43,462 bases of DNA from Rhizobium tibeticum (GTDB lineage: Bacteria > Pseudomonadota > Alphaproteobacteria > Rhizobiales > Rhizobiaceae), in contig NZ_FOCV01000039.1 of NCBI RefSeq assembly GCF_900110205.1, forward strand, positions 1 through 43,462. The letters run 5' to 3'. Of the stretch, positions 17,668 through 25,174 are shown piece after piece. Within the stretch, counting starts at the first letter, position 1. The number at the start of each line of letters is the position of its first letter. The position numbers were made by a program, and so were the translations under genes. The notes under the pieces are model-generated. The model searched no databases. It saw only the letters and a list, made by a program, of their open reading frames with translations, and was not told the origin of the DNA.

Positions 17668-18235
17668 TGGCAATTCCGGAAATTATCAACCGCAAGGCAT
17701 CATGCGAGGCCCAGCCTAAAGTGAATGCAACCCTTTCTTGTGTTGATCTAGGCGCACCATGGCCGTGGACAAGGGGCAACTTGGCTGCGCTCGATACGTG
17801 CAGCAAAATGTTGCAATAAGGCTAACCTTGGATCAGCTATGTACTGCGGCGGAGGCTCGTTTTGTATCATGATGGACCGTTGACGCGTCTCGTGAGGAGT
17901 TGCCCGTCGTTCCTTGGTCCTTCCAGCCCGAATAGTTTTTGGTGCGCGATGGTCGCACAATCATCCATCTGCGCACGACAAACTACTAGCTACTCACACG
18001 GAGCTGGCAAAATCCTGGAAGGCGGCTCATCTTTCTATAATCCGCATCGGAAGACTTTTGACACGCGCCGCGACGGTTTTGCGACTCTTGCGAAGACGCT
18101 ACTAGTCCGCAATGCTAATGAAGTTCGCAGCGAGACGATCGCAACCGCTTCCGCGAGCGTGAACGGCAGGCGAAACGCGCCGAGGCGCACGGCGAAAAGC
18201 ATATCGGCACTTGATCTCAATCCAAAGGAAAAGCC
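17668..18235. other. Divergent intergenic region between bgsB and the aminotransferase gene
   Basis: About 570 bases holding the promoters of two outward-facing transcription units. No gene is recognisable; the open frames that cross it lack ribosome-binding sites and family features. A short dyad GTGCG/CGCAC lies near 17942-17957. I could not assign promoters with confidence. Confidence 0.45.
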
Positions 18236-19417
18236 ATGTTCGAAACCCTTGACCCCGCCCCGCCCGACAAGATCCTCAACCTCTCGGTTCTGTTCAAGAA
18301 CGATGCGCGGCCGACGAAAATGGATCTCGGCGTCGGCGTCTACAAAAATTCGCAGGGTGCGACCGTCATCATGCGGGCCGTGCGCGAGGCCGAGAAGCGC
18401 CTTTATGAAAGCCAGACGACGAAGACCTATGTCGGCATGGCGGGCGATGAAGGTTTCAACAAGGCTATGCTGCAGCTGGTCTTTGGCGAGAAGGCCGATC
18501 TCTCGCGCATGTTCGCCTGCCAGACAGCGGGCGGCTCGGGCGCGCTGCGCACGATCGCCGACTTACTCGCAAAGGCCCGGCCTGACGCCACCATCTGGCT
18601 CTCCGATCCGACCTGGGCGAACCATGTGCCGATCCTGAAGGCTGCAGGCTTCAAAACCGCGACCTATCCCTATTTCGATCCCGCAAGCGGCACGGTGAAG
18701 GCCGATGCGATGCTAGAGGGATTGAAGCAGGCGAAGGCCGGCGACATCATTCTGCTGCATGGCTGCTGCCACAACCCGACCGGCGCCAATCTGACGATCC
18801 AGCAGTGGGCTCCGGTCGTGGATCTTCTCGTCGAACGCGACCTCTTCCCCTTCGTCGATCTTGCCTATCAGGGCTTCGGCGATGGTCTGGAGGAAGACGC
18901 CGCCGCCGTTCGCCTGCTCGCGAGCAAGGTGGCGGAAATGGCTGTCGCCACATCCTGCTCGAAAAACTTTTCAGTCTACCGCGACCGCGTCGGCGCCGTC
19001 ATCCTGGTGGGCAAGGACGCAGAAGCCGCAAAGATCGCCGGCAGCCAGGCGCTCGCCACTACCCGCGTGCTGTATTCCATGCCGCCGGACCATGCCGCCG
19101 CCGCCGTCCGCATCATCCTCGAAGACGATGCACTGCGCGCCGACTGGAAGTCCGAACTCGAAGCCATGCGGCTTCGCATGCTCAACCTGCGCAAGGGCTT
19201 TGCCGAGGCGCTCCGTCGCCAGTCCAACTCCTCGCGCTTCGACTTCATCGCCGACCACCGCGGCATGTTCTCGCGTCTCGGCCTGACCGAAGCGCAGGTC
19301 GACCGCCTGCGAGACGAGTTCGGCATCTACATGGTCGGCGATTCCCGCTTCAACGTCGCGGGCCTCAAGGAAGACCGGCTCGATGACCTCGCCAAGGCCG
19401 TGGTTGCGACACTCTGA
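18236..19417 (+). CDS. Class I aromatic/aspartate aminotransferase (TyrB-like)
   Basis: A 393-residue PLP enzyme of the aspartate/aromatic aminotransferase family (class I alpha, like E. coli TyrB/AspC). The N-terminal LGVGVYK segment, the HNPTGAN motif (179-185), the DLAYQGF segment (208-214) and the Schiff-base lysine in SCSKNFSVYRDRVG (Lys243) are all present. It would transfer the amino group of tyrosine, phenylalanine or aspartate to 2-oxoglutarate in the cytoplasm. AAAGGAAAAGCC precedes the ATG. It stands alone between bgsBA and the quorum-sensing genes. TyrB-type substrate preference is inferred from overall similarity. Rhizobial relatives act in aromatic amino acid metabolism and possibly in indole-acetate formation. 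Confidence 0.92.
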   Translation: MFETLDPAPPDKILNLSVLFKNDARPTKMDLGVGVYKNSQGATVIMRAVREAEKRLYESQTTKTYVGMAGDEGFNKAMLQLVFGEKADLSRMFACQTAGGSGALRTIADLLAKARPDATIWLSDPTWANHVPILKAAGFKTATYPYFDPASGTVKADAMLEGLKQAKAGDIILLHGCCHNPTGANLTIQQWAPVVDLLVERDLFPFVDLAYQGFGDGLEEDAAAVRLLASKVAEMAVATSCSKNFSVYRDRVGAVILVGKDAEAAKIAGSQALATTRVLYSMPPDHAAAAVRIILEDDALRADWKSELEAMRLRMLNLRKGFAEALRRQSNSSRFDFIADHRGMFSRLGLTEAQVDRLRDEFGIYMVGDSRFNVAGLKEDRLDDLAKAVVATL

Positions 19418-20043
19418 GGGAAATTTAAAGCAAATGAGGGCTGGAGCGATCCGGCCTGCCAACTACGAGACGTGTGCGGATGTCTGGACTGGGATATATT
19501 GCAGTGTCCGACAAGGAAGCCATTGAGGGGATGGTTTCTTTCGGGGAGGATGCAAAACAATTGGTTAAGCGTGCTTCTCATCCCGCCGCCATAGGACTGC
19601 GCTTAAGTTCTCGCCTGACGCTGTAGGCAAGCAAATCTTCGGGTTAACGCAACTTCCGCTTTGGGCGGACTAACGTACCGCATCCCTTCCATGAACGTGC
19701 CGGCTCGGTTTCTGCTCTGCCAGACCGGCGACACCACGGGGCACCGGCCCTGCGGAAGGATGGAGTGCCAAAGGGCGATTGCCGATAAGCCCATGACAGC
19801 AATGCTTGACGAGATCATCGCCTAGACCTGTGCCGGGCGGTCATGCCCTGCAACCATTAGCGCAAGCGTCATTGCGAGCCTCACTTTATTCCGCCGCTGC
19901 CTCCGCATACAAATCTGGGTAGTAGCTATTGTCTTTACAACCAATGAGCCTTATCAATGGTCGCCCTGCCGTCGGTCCCGCGCCGCCGATCGCGCTGGGT
20001 AGCGCTCTTTCAGGGAAGGATTGCTTTCGTGGAACAGTTCCTG
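19418..20043. other. Intergenic region upstream of the LuxR gene
   Basis: About 620 bases without a confident gene. A 44-codon plus-strand frame (19691-19825, ending AMLDEIIA) has a coding-like look but no ribosome-binding site. The LuxR promoter should lie in the last 150 bases; no convincing lux box was found. Confidence 0.4.
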
Positions 20044-20757
20044 ATGAACATCCTTTTTGAGTTTCTGGCCGCCGGCGAAAAAGCACGAGACAAAGCCGAG
20101 CTCGCCGGAGCCGTCGAACGAGTGACTTGTCATCTGGGAATGAACCATTTTGCCATGGCATTTCTGCCCTTGCCTCACGAGCGTCTTGACTCCTACTTCA
20201 TATGGGAGCGATGGCCCCGCGGCTGGTTCGAACGTTATCTTGCACTCAACTATATCCACGCCGATCCTGTTGCCCACTACGTGCGGCAGACCGGCCAGCC
20301 GGCTTTGTGGTCTAAGGCGCTGGACAACCGTGTACTGAGTTCTAAAGCTAGGAAAATTATGAGTGAGGCCGGAGAATTTGGCCTGGTCGACGGGCTCACA
20401 ATTCCTCTGTATTCGCGAGTCGGTGTTAATGGACTCTTTTCTGTCGCCGGGACGCGCGAACCTATGGAACCGCTAGAAGTCCAGCTTCTTTCGATTGTTG
20501 CTTCCACTGCCCACGCGCGTTTGCTCGGATGGACAGCGCCCTCCCATCGTATTCTGCCGGAGATCTTCATCACAAAACGCGAAAGCGAATTCCTGAGCCT
20601 GTGTGCGGCAGGAAAAACTGACCGGGAGATTGGCGAGTTCACCGGGCGATCGCAGCGTACAGTGCAGGCTCATATCCGGAACCTTCAGAAGAAGCTCTCA
20701 GCCGTGAACAGGGCTCAACTCATTGCCGAAGCGTTCCGCCAGGGTTGGCAACGCTAA
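20044..20757 (+). CDS. LuxR-family quorum-sensing regulator
   Basis: The product (237 residues from ATG 20044) has an N-terminal autoinducer-binding domain with all six classical ligand-pocket residues in place: Trp and Tyr in WPRGWFERY, Asp-Pro in HADPVAHY, Trp in QPALW and Gly in GLVDGLTIP. Its C-terminal LuxR helix-turn-helix reads KRESEFLSLCAAGKTDREIG then RSQRTVQAHIRNLQKKL. The frame extends 87 bases upstream to an ATG at 19957, but those residues are arginine-rich and unlike the family, and GGAAC precedes 20044. It lies 74 bases ahead of a LuxI-type synthase gene on the same strand and is its likely cognate receptor. It should bind the signal and activate that gene. Confidence 0.92.
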   Translation: MNILFEFLAAGEKARDKAELAGAVERVTCHLGMNHFAMAFLPLPHERLDSYFIWERWPRGWFERYLALNYIHADPVAHYVRQTGQPALWSKALDNRVLSSKARKIMSEAGEFGLVDGLTIPLYSRVGVNGLFSVAGTREPMEPLEVQLLSIVASTAHARLLGWTAPSHRILPEIFITKRESEFLSLCAAGKTDREIGEFTGRSQRTVQAHIRNLQKKLSAVNRAQLIAEAFRQGWQR

Positions 20758-20831
20758 AATTACGACATTTTACGAATAGATTTCGCTGATCCCCGGTTGC
20801 ATCCTTTTGGCATGCACACGGAGGTAGTCAT

Positions 20832-21461
20832 ATGTTGCGAATACTATTCGAGCACGAGGATCCCGAGCTCACGGAGCGCGTTTGGGCATTCCGGCATCTG
20901 CGGTTTGTCGAACAGTTAGGGTGGGAGGAGCTGCGCCGCAAAGATCGCCGCGAACGCGACCGCTTCGATACGCCTTCGGTGGTGCATGCCGTCCTAGCGC
21001 TTCACGGCGAAGTCATTGGATACTCAAGACTCGTCCCGACAATCGCTCCACACTTCGCCGGCGAAGTGGCTGACGCGCTTCGCATCAACCTTCCTAAGGG
21101 GCCGCAAGTATACGAATGGACAAGATGCGCCACGGCCCTCAATGCACCGCCAATCGCTGGAGTGAACGCGTCCGACCTATTGATGACCGGCGTGCTCGAA
21201 TGTCTGCTTCATCTCGGCGCACGACAAATCCTATTTGTGACCTATACGCCGCTTGTCGAAATGATGAGGCGCAGAGGCTATTTGGTGCGCGCCCTGGCAA
21301 GCCTGCCGCTCGAGCGCGATAGACCTGTAACGCTGGCGTCGGCCGAAATCTCGCTTAACCTTCTTCACCAACACCGGAGAACGTACGGGGTGTGCGGCAC
21401 GCTGCTTTCATGGAGCGGCGCGCGTGAATCGATCGCGGAACGGTCCCCAGCCGCGGCATAA
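20832..21461 (+). CDS. LuxI-family acyl-homoserine-lactone synthase, BjaI/RpaI-like
   Basis: A 209-residue autoinducer synthase. The invariant LuxI residues are visible: Arg21, Phe25, Trp31 (FRHLRFVEQLGW), Asp43 and Asp46 (ERDRFD), Arg66 (GYSRLVPT), Phe75 (APHF), Glu95 and Arg98 (YEWTR). The wording FDTP, SRLVPTIAPH and YEWTR resembles the BjaI/RpaI branch, whose members use acyl-CoA rather than acyl-ACP and make branched-chain or aryl homoserine lactones. The actual acyl group cannot be read from sequence. GGAGG precedes the ATG. A loose dyad (TGCAT at 20798, ATGCA at 20812) lies just upstream, too close to the start to be a typical lux box. It is followed 14 bases later by a small gene, probably in the same transcript. 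Confidence 0.9.
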   Translation: MLRILFEHEDPELTERVWAFRHLRFVEQLGWEELRRKDRRERDRFDTPSVVHAVLALHGEVIGYSRLVPTIAPHFAGEVADALRINLPKGPQVYEWTRCATALNAPPIAGVNASDLLMTGVLECLLHLGARQILFVTYTPLVEMMRRRGYLVRALASLPLERDRPVTLASAEISLNLLHQHRRTYGVCGTLLSWSGARESIAERSPAAA

Positions 21462-21475
21462 AAGGGAGGCCGACT

Positions 21476-21676
21476 ATGGCCCGTCGCAGCAAATCGCTAA
21501 TGGGTGCAGCCGACGCCCATCGCTTTGTTCTTACGACGGTGCATGACGAAACGTCGGCTCTGCTCAAAGCTGTCGAGGAGATTTGCCGCCGTTACCCACC
21601 GAACAATGACCTCTATTTCGTCCGGTATCTTTTGCGAATGGTCGTGTTGGAAACCCGGCGGCACCGGCCGGATTAA
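21476..21676 (+). CDS. 66-residue protein co-transcribed with the AHL synthase (possible CinS-like antirepressor)
   Basis: A small, charged, helical protein (MARRSKSLMGAADAHRFVLT at the start) with a strong AGGGAGG ribosome-binding site, 14 bases behind the synthase stop. No domain is recognisable. Its size and position are those of CinS, the small protein encoded behind cinI in Rhizobium leguminosarum, which counteracts the XRE regulator PraR. A PraR-like XRE gene is the next gene here. The functional parallel is inferred from context, not from seen homology. Confidence 0.7.
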   Translation: MARRSKSLMGAADAHRFVLTTVHDETSALLKAVEEICRRYPPNNDLYFVRYLLRMVVLETRRHRPD

Positions 21677-21697
21677 GCGGTTCAAACCACTCCCATG

Positions 21698-21714
21698 TTA
21701 AGACATCGTCTTAA
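21698..21714. promoter_or_regulatory. Perfect dyad upstream of the XRE gene
   Basis: TTAAGAC (21698-21704) and GTCTTAA (21708-21714) are exact inverted repeats around ATC. It lies 21 bases behind the small gene stop. It could be an operator of the XRE regulator downstream, or a weak hairpin ending the luxI transcript; it has no clear T-tract. Confidence 0.45.
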
Positions 21715-21755
21715 AGTTCTTTGCAAACGTGAAATGGCTTGATATGATACAACTT

Positions 21756-21771
21756 AGACGGACATCCGTCT
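21756..21771. promoter_or_regulatory. Second perfect dyad upstream of the XRE gene
   Basis: AGACGGA (21756-21762) and TCCGTCT (21765-21771) are exact inverted repeats around CA. The AGAC/GTCT halves recall the dyad 42 bases upstream. Two related dyads in a 280-base leader suggest binding sites of a dimeric repressor, perhaps the XRE protein itself. Confidence 0.5.
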
Positions 21772-21959
21772 TGGGGCGTCGAAACCCCATTTTGATTGTT
21801 GTGCGCTTTAGGCGACTACTTCGCGACCATGATCGGTCGGGGAGCCCGTGGAGTATGCAAGAGGCGTTCGCGCTAAGGTCCACGGGGGCTGGTAATCAAC
21901 GGCATTTCGAACTCCCCGGCTTCTGGTTGCCAGATGATCTGGCCAGCGGGAGCGCTTTT

Positions 21960-22406
21960 ATGCAGCATATTATTTCGGTCAAGACCAACCGGTTCGGTGC
22001 GGATTCGAAGGACAAAACTAGCGACGGGCATATCGTTGATACAGAAGTCGGAAGGCGGATCAAGAAGCGGCGCCAGCAACTTCGGATCTCCCAAACTGCC
22101 CTCGGCGTTGCCGTCGGCGTCTCGTTTCAGCAGATCCAGAAGTACGAGCGCGGCGCCAATCGGGTCAGTTCCTCGATTCTCTATCAGGTCGCGCAGATAC
22201 TCGGCGTTCCGATTACATATTTCTTCGAGAGCCTGCCCACACCATCCAGCACAGATAATGCAGGACTGAGCCAGAAAGCGCTCCTGCGCGAGGAATTTGT
22301 CGCGACCGAGGAGGGTCAGCGCCTTGTCGATGCCTTCTTGTCTGTTCCGAAAAAGATGAGGCCGAAATTCATCGCGCTTTTGGCTAGTTTTGAGGCCAAT
22401 GACTAA
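21960..22406 (+). CDS. XRE-family transcriptional regulator (PraR-like)
   Basis: A 148-residue cytoplasmic regulator. The helix-turn-helix runs VGRRIKKRRQQLRISQTALG, GVSFQQIQKYERGANRVSSS and QILGVPITYFFE, the wording typical of rhizobial PraR/PhrR-type proteins. A C-terminal tail of about 60 residues probably dimerises. I chose ATG 21960 because GCGGGAGC precedes it and the family similarity begins right there; the open frame runs a further 77 codons upstream with no resemblance. It follows the luxI/small-gene unit and carries two perfect dyads in its leader. In R. leguminosarum PraR represses quorum-sensing and biofilm genes and is relieved by CinS; an equivalent circuit is plausible here. 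Confidence 0.88.
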   Translation: MQHIISVKTNRFGADSKDKTSDGHIVDTEVGRRIKKRRQQLRISQTALGVAVGVSFQQIQKYERGANRVSSSILYQVAQILGVPITYFFESLPTPSSTDNAGLSQKALLREEFVATEEGQRLVDAFLSVPKKMRPKFIALLASFEAND

Positions 22407-22511
22407 TTTGAGAAAGCCATCGATCGCGATCCGTCATGGGATGGGATGGTATAACCACTAAGAAGCGAATTCACTGTTCCCATATCTTCTGCAACGCACG
22501 CCGGCGATGCT

Positions 22512-22976
22512 CTATTCTTCGCGCGGGCGCAGTTTGGTCATGGCTTCTACGAGCGCCAAAAGTGACTCCACCGCGTCAGCGGGAAGCGACTCGATCACTT
22601 TGATGAGCTTTCGGCGCTTGTCCGCCTCGGAGGGTGTCTTTCCAAACCGATATGGAGCGGCTGCCATGATGAAGTCAATTGGTGAAAAATCCAGAACTTC
22701 GCTCAGATGGATGAGCCGGGTGACGTGCATCTTCGTCTCGTTGCGCTCGTAGCGGCCGTAGACTTGCTCGTGCAGGCCGAGAAACGGCGCCACCTCAGCC
22801 CTGGTCAACCCGGTCGCGTCGCGCGCCTGCCGGAGCGCTTCGGAAATGCGGCGATCGAGCTCGCCAAGTTCGGGCCCTTCGAAGCCGGGACCACGATAGA
22901 TAGCTTTATCGATCTCCGGATCGGTCGTCTCAACGAGCCGTTTGTCCTCGACGTACTTGTCAAATTTTGTCGTCAT
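22512..22976 (-). CDS. XRE-family helix-turn-helix regulator
   Basis: A 154-residue protein. An acidic N-terminal region (1-45) is followed by a helix-turn-helix (about 47-100: ALRQARDATGLTRAEVAPFL, LHEQVYGRYERNETKMHVTR) and a helical C-terminus rich in Leu and Ala. It is convergent with the PraR-like gene and divergent from the small gene at 23077, with a 100-base shared promoter region. A role in controlling the neighbouring secretion genes is possible but not shown by sequence. Confidence 0.8.
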   Translation of the reverse strand: MTTKFDKYVEDKRLVETTDPEIDKAIYRGPGFEGPELGELDRRISEALRQARDATGLTRAEVAPFLGLHEQVYGRYERNETKMHVTRLIHLSEVLDFSPIDFIMAAAPYRFGKTPSEADKRRKLIKVIESLPADAVESLLALVEAMTKLRPREE

Positions 22977-23076
22977 TAAAGGCAGCCTATCATTGTCCTA
23001 CCTCCCTCTTACATCACCCTCACTGCATCTGGCTACCGTGGACGCCGGCAACAGAAATAGGAGCACAGGTCAAGAA

Positions 23077-23376
23077 ATGGCAGACGATCTTCGACCGCAA
23101 CTCGCCACTCTGATTTCGCGTCATCGCTCCCTCGTCGTCTTGCTTGGCCGTAACCCATGCGAGGCATTGCGGCGAGACCATACACGCACGGACATAGGCG
23201 AGCTCAGCACCGAAGAGCGACGGCTGAGGATTGACATCATTGCCTGGTCACCAAGGAATGAACCTGAGGCCCGCGAGAAGCTCATATACTTGGCGAGTTT
23301 TGTCGCCGCCACCGGCGCGAGCTTTGATGCCGAATGTCTCGACACAATTCTCAAGTCGGTCGAGCGCTTCTTTTAG
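23077..23376 (+). CDS. Small hypothetical protein
   Basis: A 99-residue, mostly helical, charged protein starting MADDLRPQLATLISRHRSLV, with no signal peptide and no known domain. ATG 23077 is preferred over upstream starts because the upstream part of the frame is low-complexity and overlaps the divergent XRE gene; AGGAG/AGGT lie 8-15 bases before it. It is divergent from the XRE regulator, a common arrangement for a regulator and its target. Function unknown. Confidence 0.6.
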   Translation: MADDLRPQLATLISRHRSLVVLLGRNPCEALRRDHTRTDIGELSTEERRLRIDIIAWSPRNEPEAREKLIYLASFVAATGASFDAECLDTILKSVERFF

Positions 23377-23398
23377 CTGAATGATGTTTTGCAGCGTC

Positions 23399-23944
23399 TC
23401 AATGCCTCAGGTCAAAATAGTGCCGTTCCGTAGTGCCATCCTGCGCGCTGTTGATATCGAGATAATACGGCTGCGCCCGCAGCTGCCGGTCGACATACTC
23501 GCGATATTCGCAGCCATTTCGCCCTGAATACTCCCGGGTAACGCCATCACGCTCGGTTTTTTGGCGATCGCTATCGAAACGCCATGGCGTGCGCCCGCTG
23601 CAAATCCTGATGGTCCGGCTGCAGCGCGACAGCTCCTTAGAGCGCCCATGACTATCCGTTTGATCGCCTATGGCTGGCTGCCAACCTGTCGGGCAATCGG
23701 CATACCGCTCATAGCCGGGCTTTCCGGCCCCGCCTTCGGGGCACGTCGGCCAGGAGAAGCCGGGGCGTTTCATCGCTGCGATCAATCGCTCCATCGGCGG
23801 ATGGCAGGATTCAACGCCATGCCAGGAGGGGCTATTCGAGGCCGCACACAGCAACACCTCACAGCCCCAATCGCTCGCTTGGCCGTGGTGGTGTCGGAGG
23901 CCGAACATGGAAAGTGCAAGAAGAATTATCAGGATCTGCCTCAT
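23399..23944 (-). CDS. Secreted cysteine-rich hypothetical protein
   Basis: About 181 residues from ATG 23944 (GAGGAGACATCG upstream). It begins with a signal peptide (MRQILIILLALSMFGLRHHH) and the mature part has about nine cysteines, including GCEVLLC, ESC, TCPEG and DCPTG, suggesting disulfide bonds in the periplasm. No family is recognised. It is the last gene of a tightly packed leftward set of four secreted proteins divergent from the virB operon, so a role in conjugation or in envelope functions near the secretion channel is likely but inferred. Confidence 0.72.
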   Translation of the reverse strand: MRQILIILLALSMFGLRHHHGQASDWGCEVLLCAASNSPSWHGVESCHPPMERLIAAMKRPGFSWPTCPEGGAGKPGYERYADCPTGWQPAIGDQTDSHGRSKELSRCSRTIRICSGRTPWRFDSDRQKTERDGVTREYSGRNGCEYREYVDRQLRAQPYYLDINSAQDGTTERHYFDLRH

Positions 23945-23957
23945 CGATGTCTCCTCG

Positions 23958-24632
23958 TCATCGGTCCGTCCTGCGCTGTCTGTTGCGCCAATCCGCAAAC
24001 GGCGGTGTAAGCTCGCGCTTACGCTCGGCTAGAATATTCCAATCGGCGATTGGGCGACGTCTGGTGGTTTGGTCGATGGCGTTTCGCCGCCATTCCACCA
24101 TGTCGAGCACATAGGTGCCCCAGAGCCCGTATCGGGCTGAGCGGGCATATCGCTGTGCGGCGCTGTACTCGGGATCCGTCGGCACGAGCGTGCGCGCCCA
24201 TCCGACGCGAAGCATTTCAAGAGCAAGATCCCGGCCGCGCGCCTCGCATCTGGCTGTCTGTTCGCCGGCTGCGCGATAACGCGAAGGGGCGCAAATGACG
24301 ACGGAGTTGCCGACCATTCGCTTCAGCCAGGCCTTCGCCAGAGCGCCGCATGGTATCGGCGCCGGTAGGGGCATCCTCCCCGAAGCTGTCGGATCAAAGG
24401 CCCACTGTGGCAGCGGGCAGGCATCGATGCTATCGAGCCGCACCCTTACTCCGAGCTGCGGGAACCAAAGTGTGTCTCCGCTGATGACCGACGCTCTTCC
24501 CGTTATCGGCGGAACGTCTCGCGTGGCGCTGAAGGCTTCGTTTGCCCTGGAACTCTCCACGAGATCAGCGCTCTTGCCCGGATATGTGACCGAGATCAGT
24601 AGAAGCGCGGCGACAGCGACAGAACGCCTCAT
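23958..24632 (-). CDS. Secreted thermonuclease-like (SNase-fold) protein, active site incomplete
   Basis: About 224 residues. Signal peptide MRRSVAVAALLLISVTYPGK, then a staphylococcal-nuclease-like domain: ASVISGDTLWFPQLG, VRVRLDSIDACPLPQ, CGALAKAWLKRMVGNSV, EARGRDLALEMLRVGWART and SARYGLWG. The Asp of SGDT and the two Arg positions (RL and GRD) are kept. The segment normally reading IDAPE reads IDACP, so the catalytic glutamate is missing; hydrolysis is doubtful and nucleic-acid binding or a structural role is more likely. ATG 24632 (AGGAGAGGTC upstream) overlaps the preceding gene stop as ATGA. Confidence 0.75.
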   Translation of the reverse strand: MRRSVAVAALLLISVTYPGKSADLVESSRANEAFSATRDVPPITGRASVISGDTLWFPQLGVRVRLDSIDACPLPQWAFDPTASGRMPLPAPIPCGALAKAWLKRMVGNSVVICAPSRYRAAGEQTARCEARGRDLALEMLRVGWARTLVPTDPEYSAAQRYARSARYGLWGTYVLDMVEWRRNAIDQTTRRRPIADWNILAERKRELTPPFADWRNRQRRTDR

Positions 24633-25174
24633 TTTGACCTCTCCTGATCGCTCTTCGCGGCGCGACCGAGCAGGATGGCCGGATGCGCTATGTCCGGAAA
24701 TTGCCAGAGGCCGACCTTGCGGTTCCTCGCCTGCTGTTCTGCGACTGAATAGACGGTGTTGATGGGAAGTCCACGGGCATCGAGTGCAGCAAATGCGTAG
24801 CCCTCGGCAATCAGCATGGTCCCAAGATCCAGTCGCTCGCCCGCGATCGTCGCAAAGCACACGACGTAGGTGATCGAGGATGCCTTGGCGATTGGAGCAC
24901 AGGACGGATGCGTATCCCTGATAAAGGCGACAAGGACGGCGAGTGACGCGCCGCCGCAGTCCTGCTTCACACCGACGTTGTTGGTGAAAACCGTGCCGCG
25001 GAGGCAGGATTGAACGCCGTAGAGGCGGTATCGCTGCCCGTGGAGGGACCAGGTATCACCGCTTTCGAGCACGGCTCCTTCTCGCAGTTCGAAATACTCC
25101 ACCGGCGTGGCATGGGCAGCCTGCGTGAAGGCGAGCCAAACGATACCAGCCAGGAACATGAGCCGGCCCCTCAT
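24629..25174 (-). CDS. Secreted SNase-fold-like protein, degenerate
   Basis: About 181 residues. Signal peptide MRGRLMFLAGIVWLAFTQAA, then a nuclease-like fold: LESGDTWSLHGQRYRLYGVQ, SCLRG, ERLDLGTMLIAEGYAFA and a C-terminal NRKVGLW close to the usual end of the SNase domain. The acidic catalytic segment after YRLYGV is replaced by QSCL. Four cysteines are conserved-looking. ATG 25174 overlaps the previous stop as ATGA, so translation is coupled. It is probably a paralogue of its two neighbours and non-catalytic. Confidence 0.68.
   Translation of the reverse strand: MRGRLMFLAGIVWLAFTQAAHATPVEYFELREGAVLESGDTWSLHGQRYRLYGVQSCLRGTVFTNNVGVKQDCGGASLAVLVAFIRDTHPSCAPIAKASSITYVVCFATIAGERLDLGTMLIAEGYAFAALDARGLPINTVYSVAEQQARNRKVGLWQFPDIAHPAILLGRAAKSDQERSK

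Noticed and set aside
17862..18638. 258-codon plus-strand frame overlapping the aminotransferase start
   Set aside because: It overlaps the real gene in another frame, is arginine- and serine-rich, and has no ribosome-binding site.
19603..19825. Short frames on both strands upstream of luxR
   Set aside because: No ribosome-binding site and no recognisable similarity; noted only in the gap entry.
20798..20816. Possible lux box (TGCAT...ATGCA) upstream of the AHL synthase gene
   Set aside because: Only five-base arms, and the site ends 15 bases before the ATG, too close for a usual LuxR activator site.
21729..21959. N-terminal extension of the XRE regulator
   Set aside because: The 77 extra codons have no family similarity, and the dyads lie partly within them; ATG 21960 has a good ribosome-binding site.
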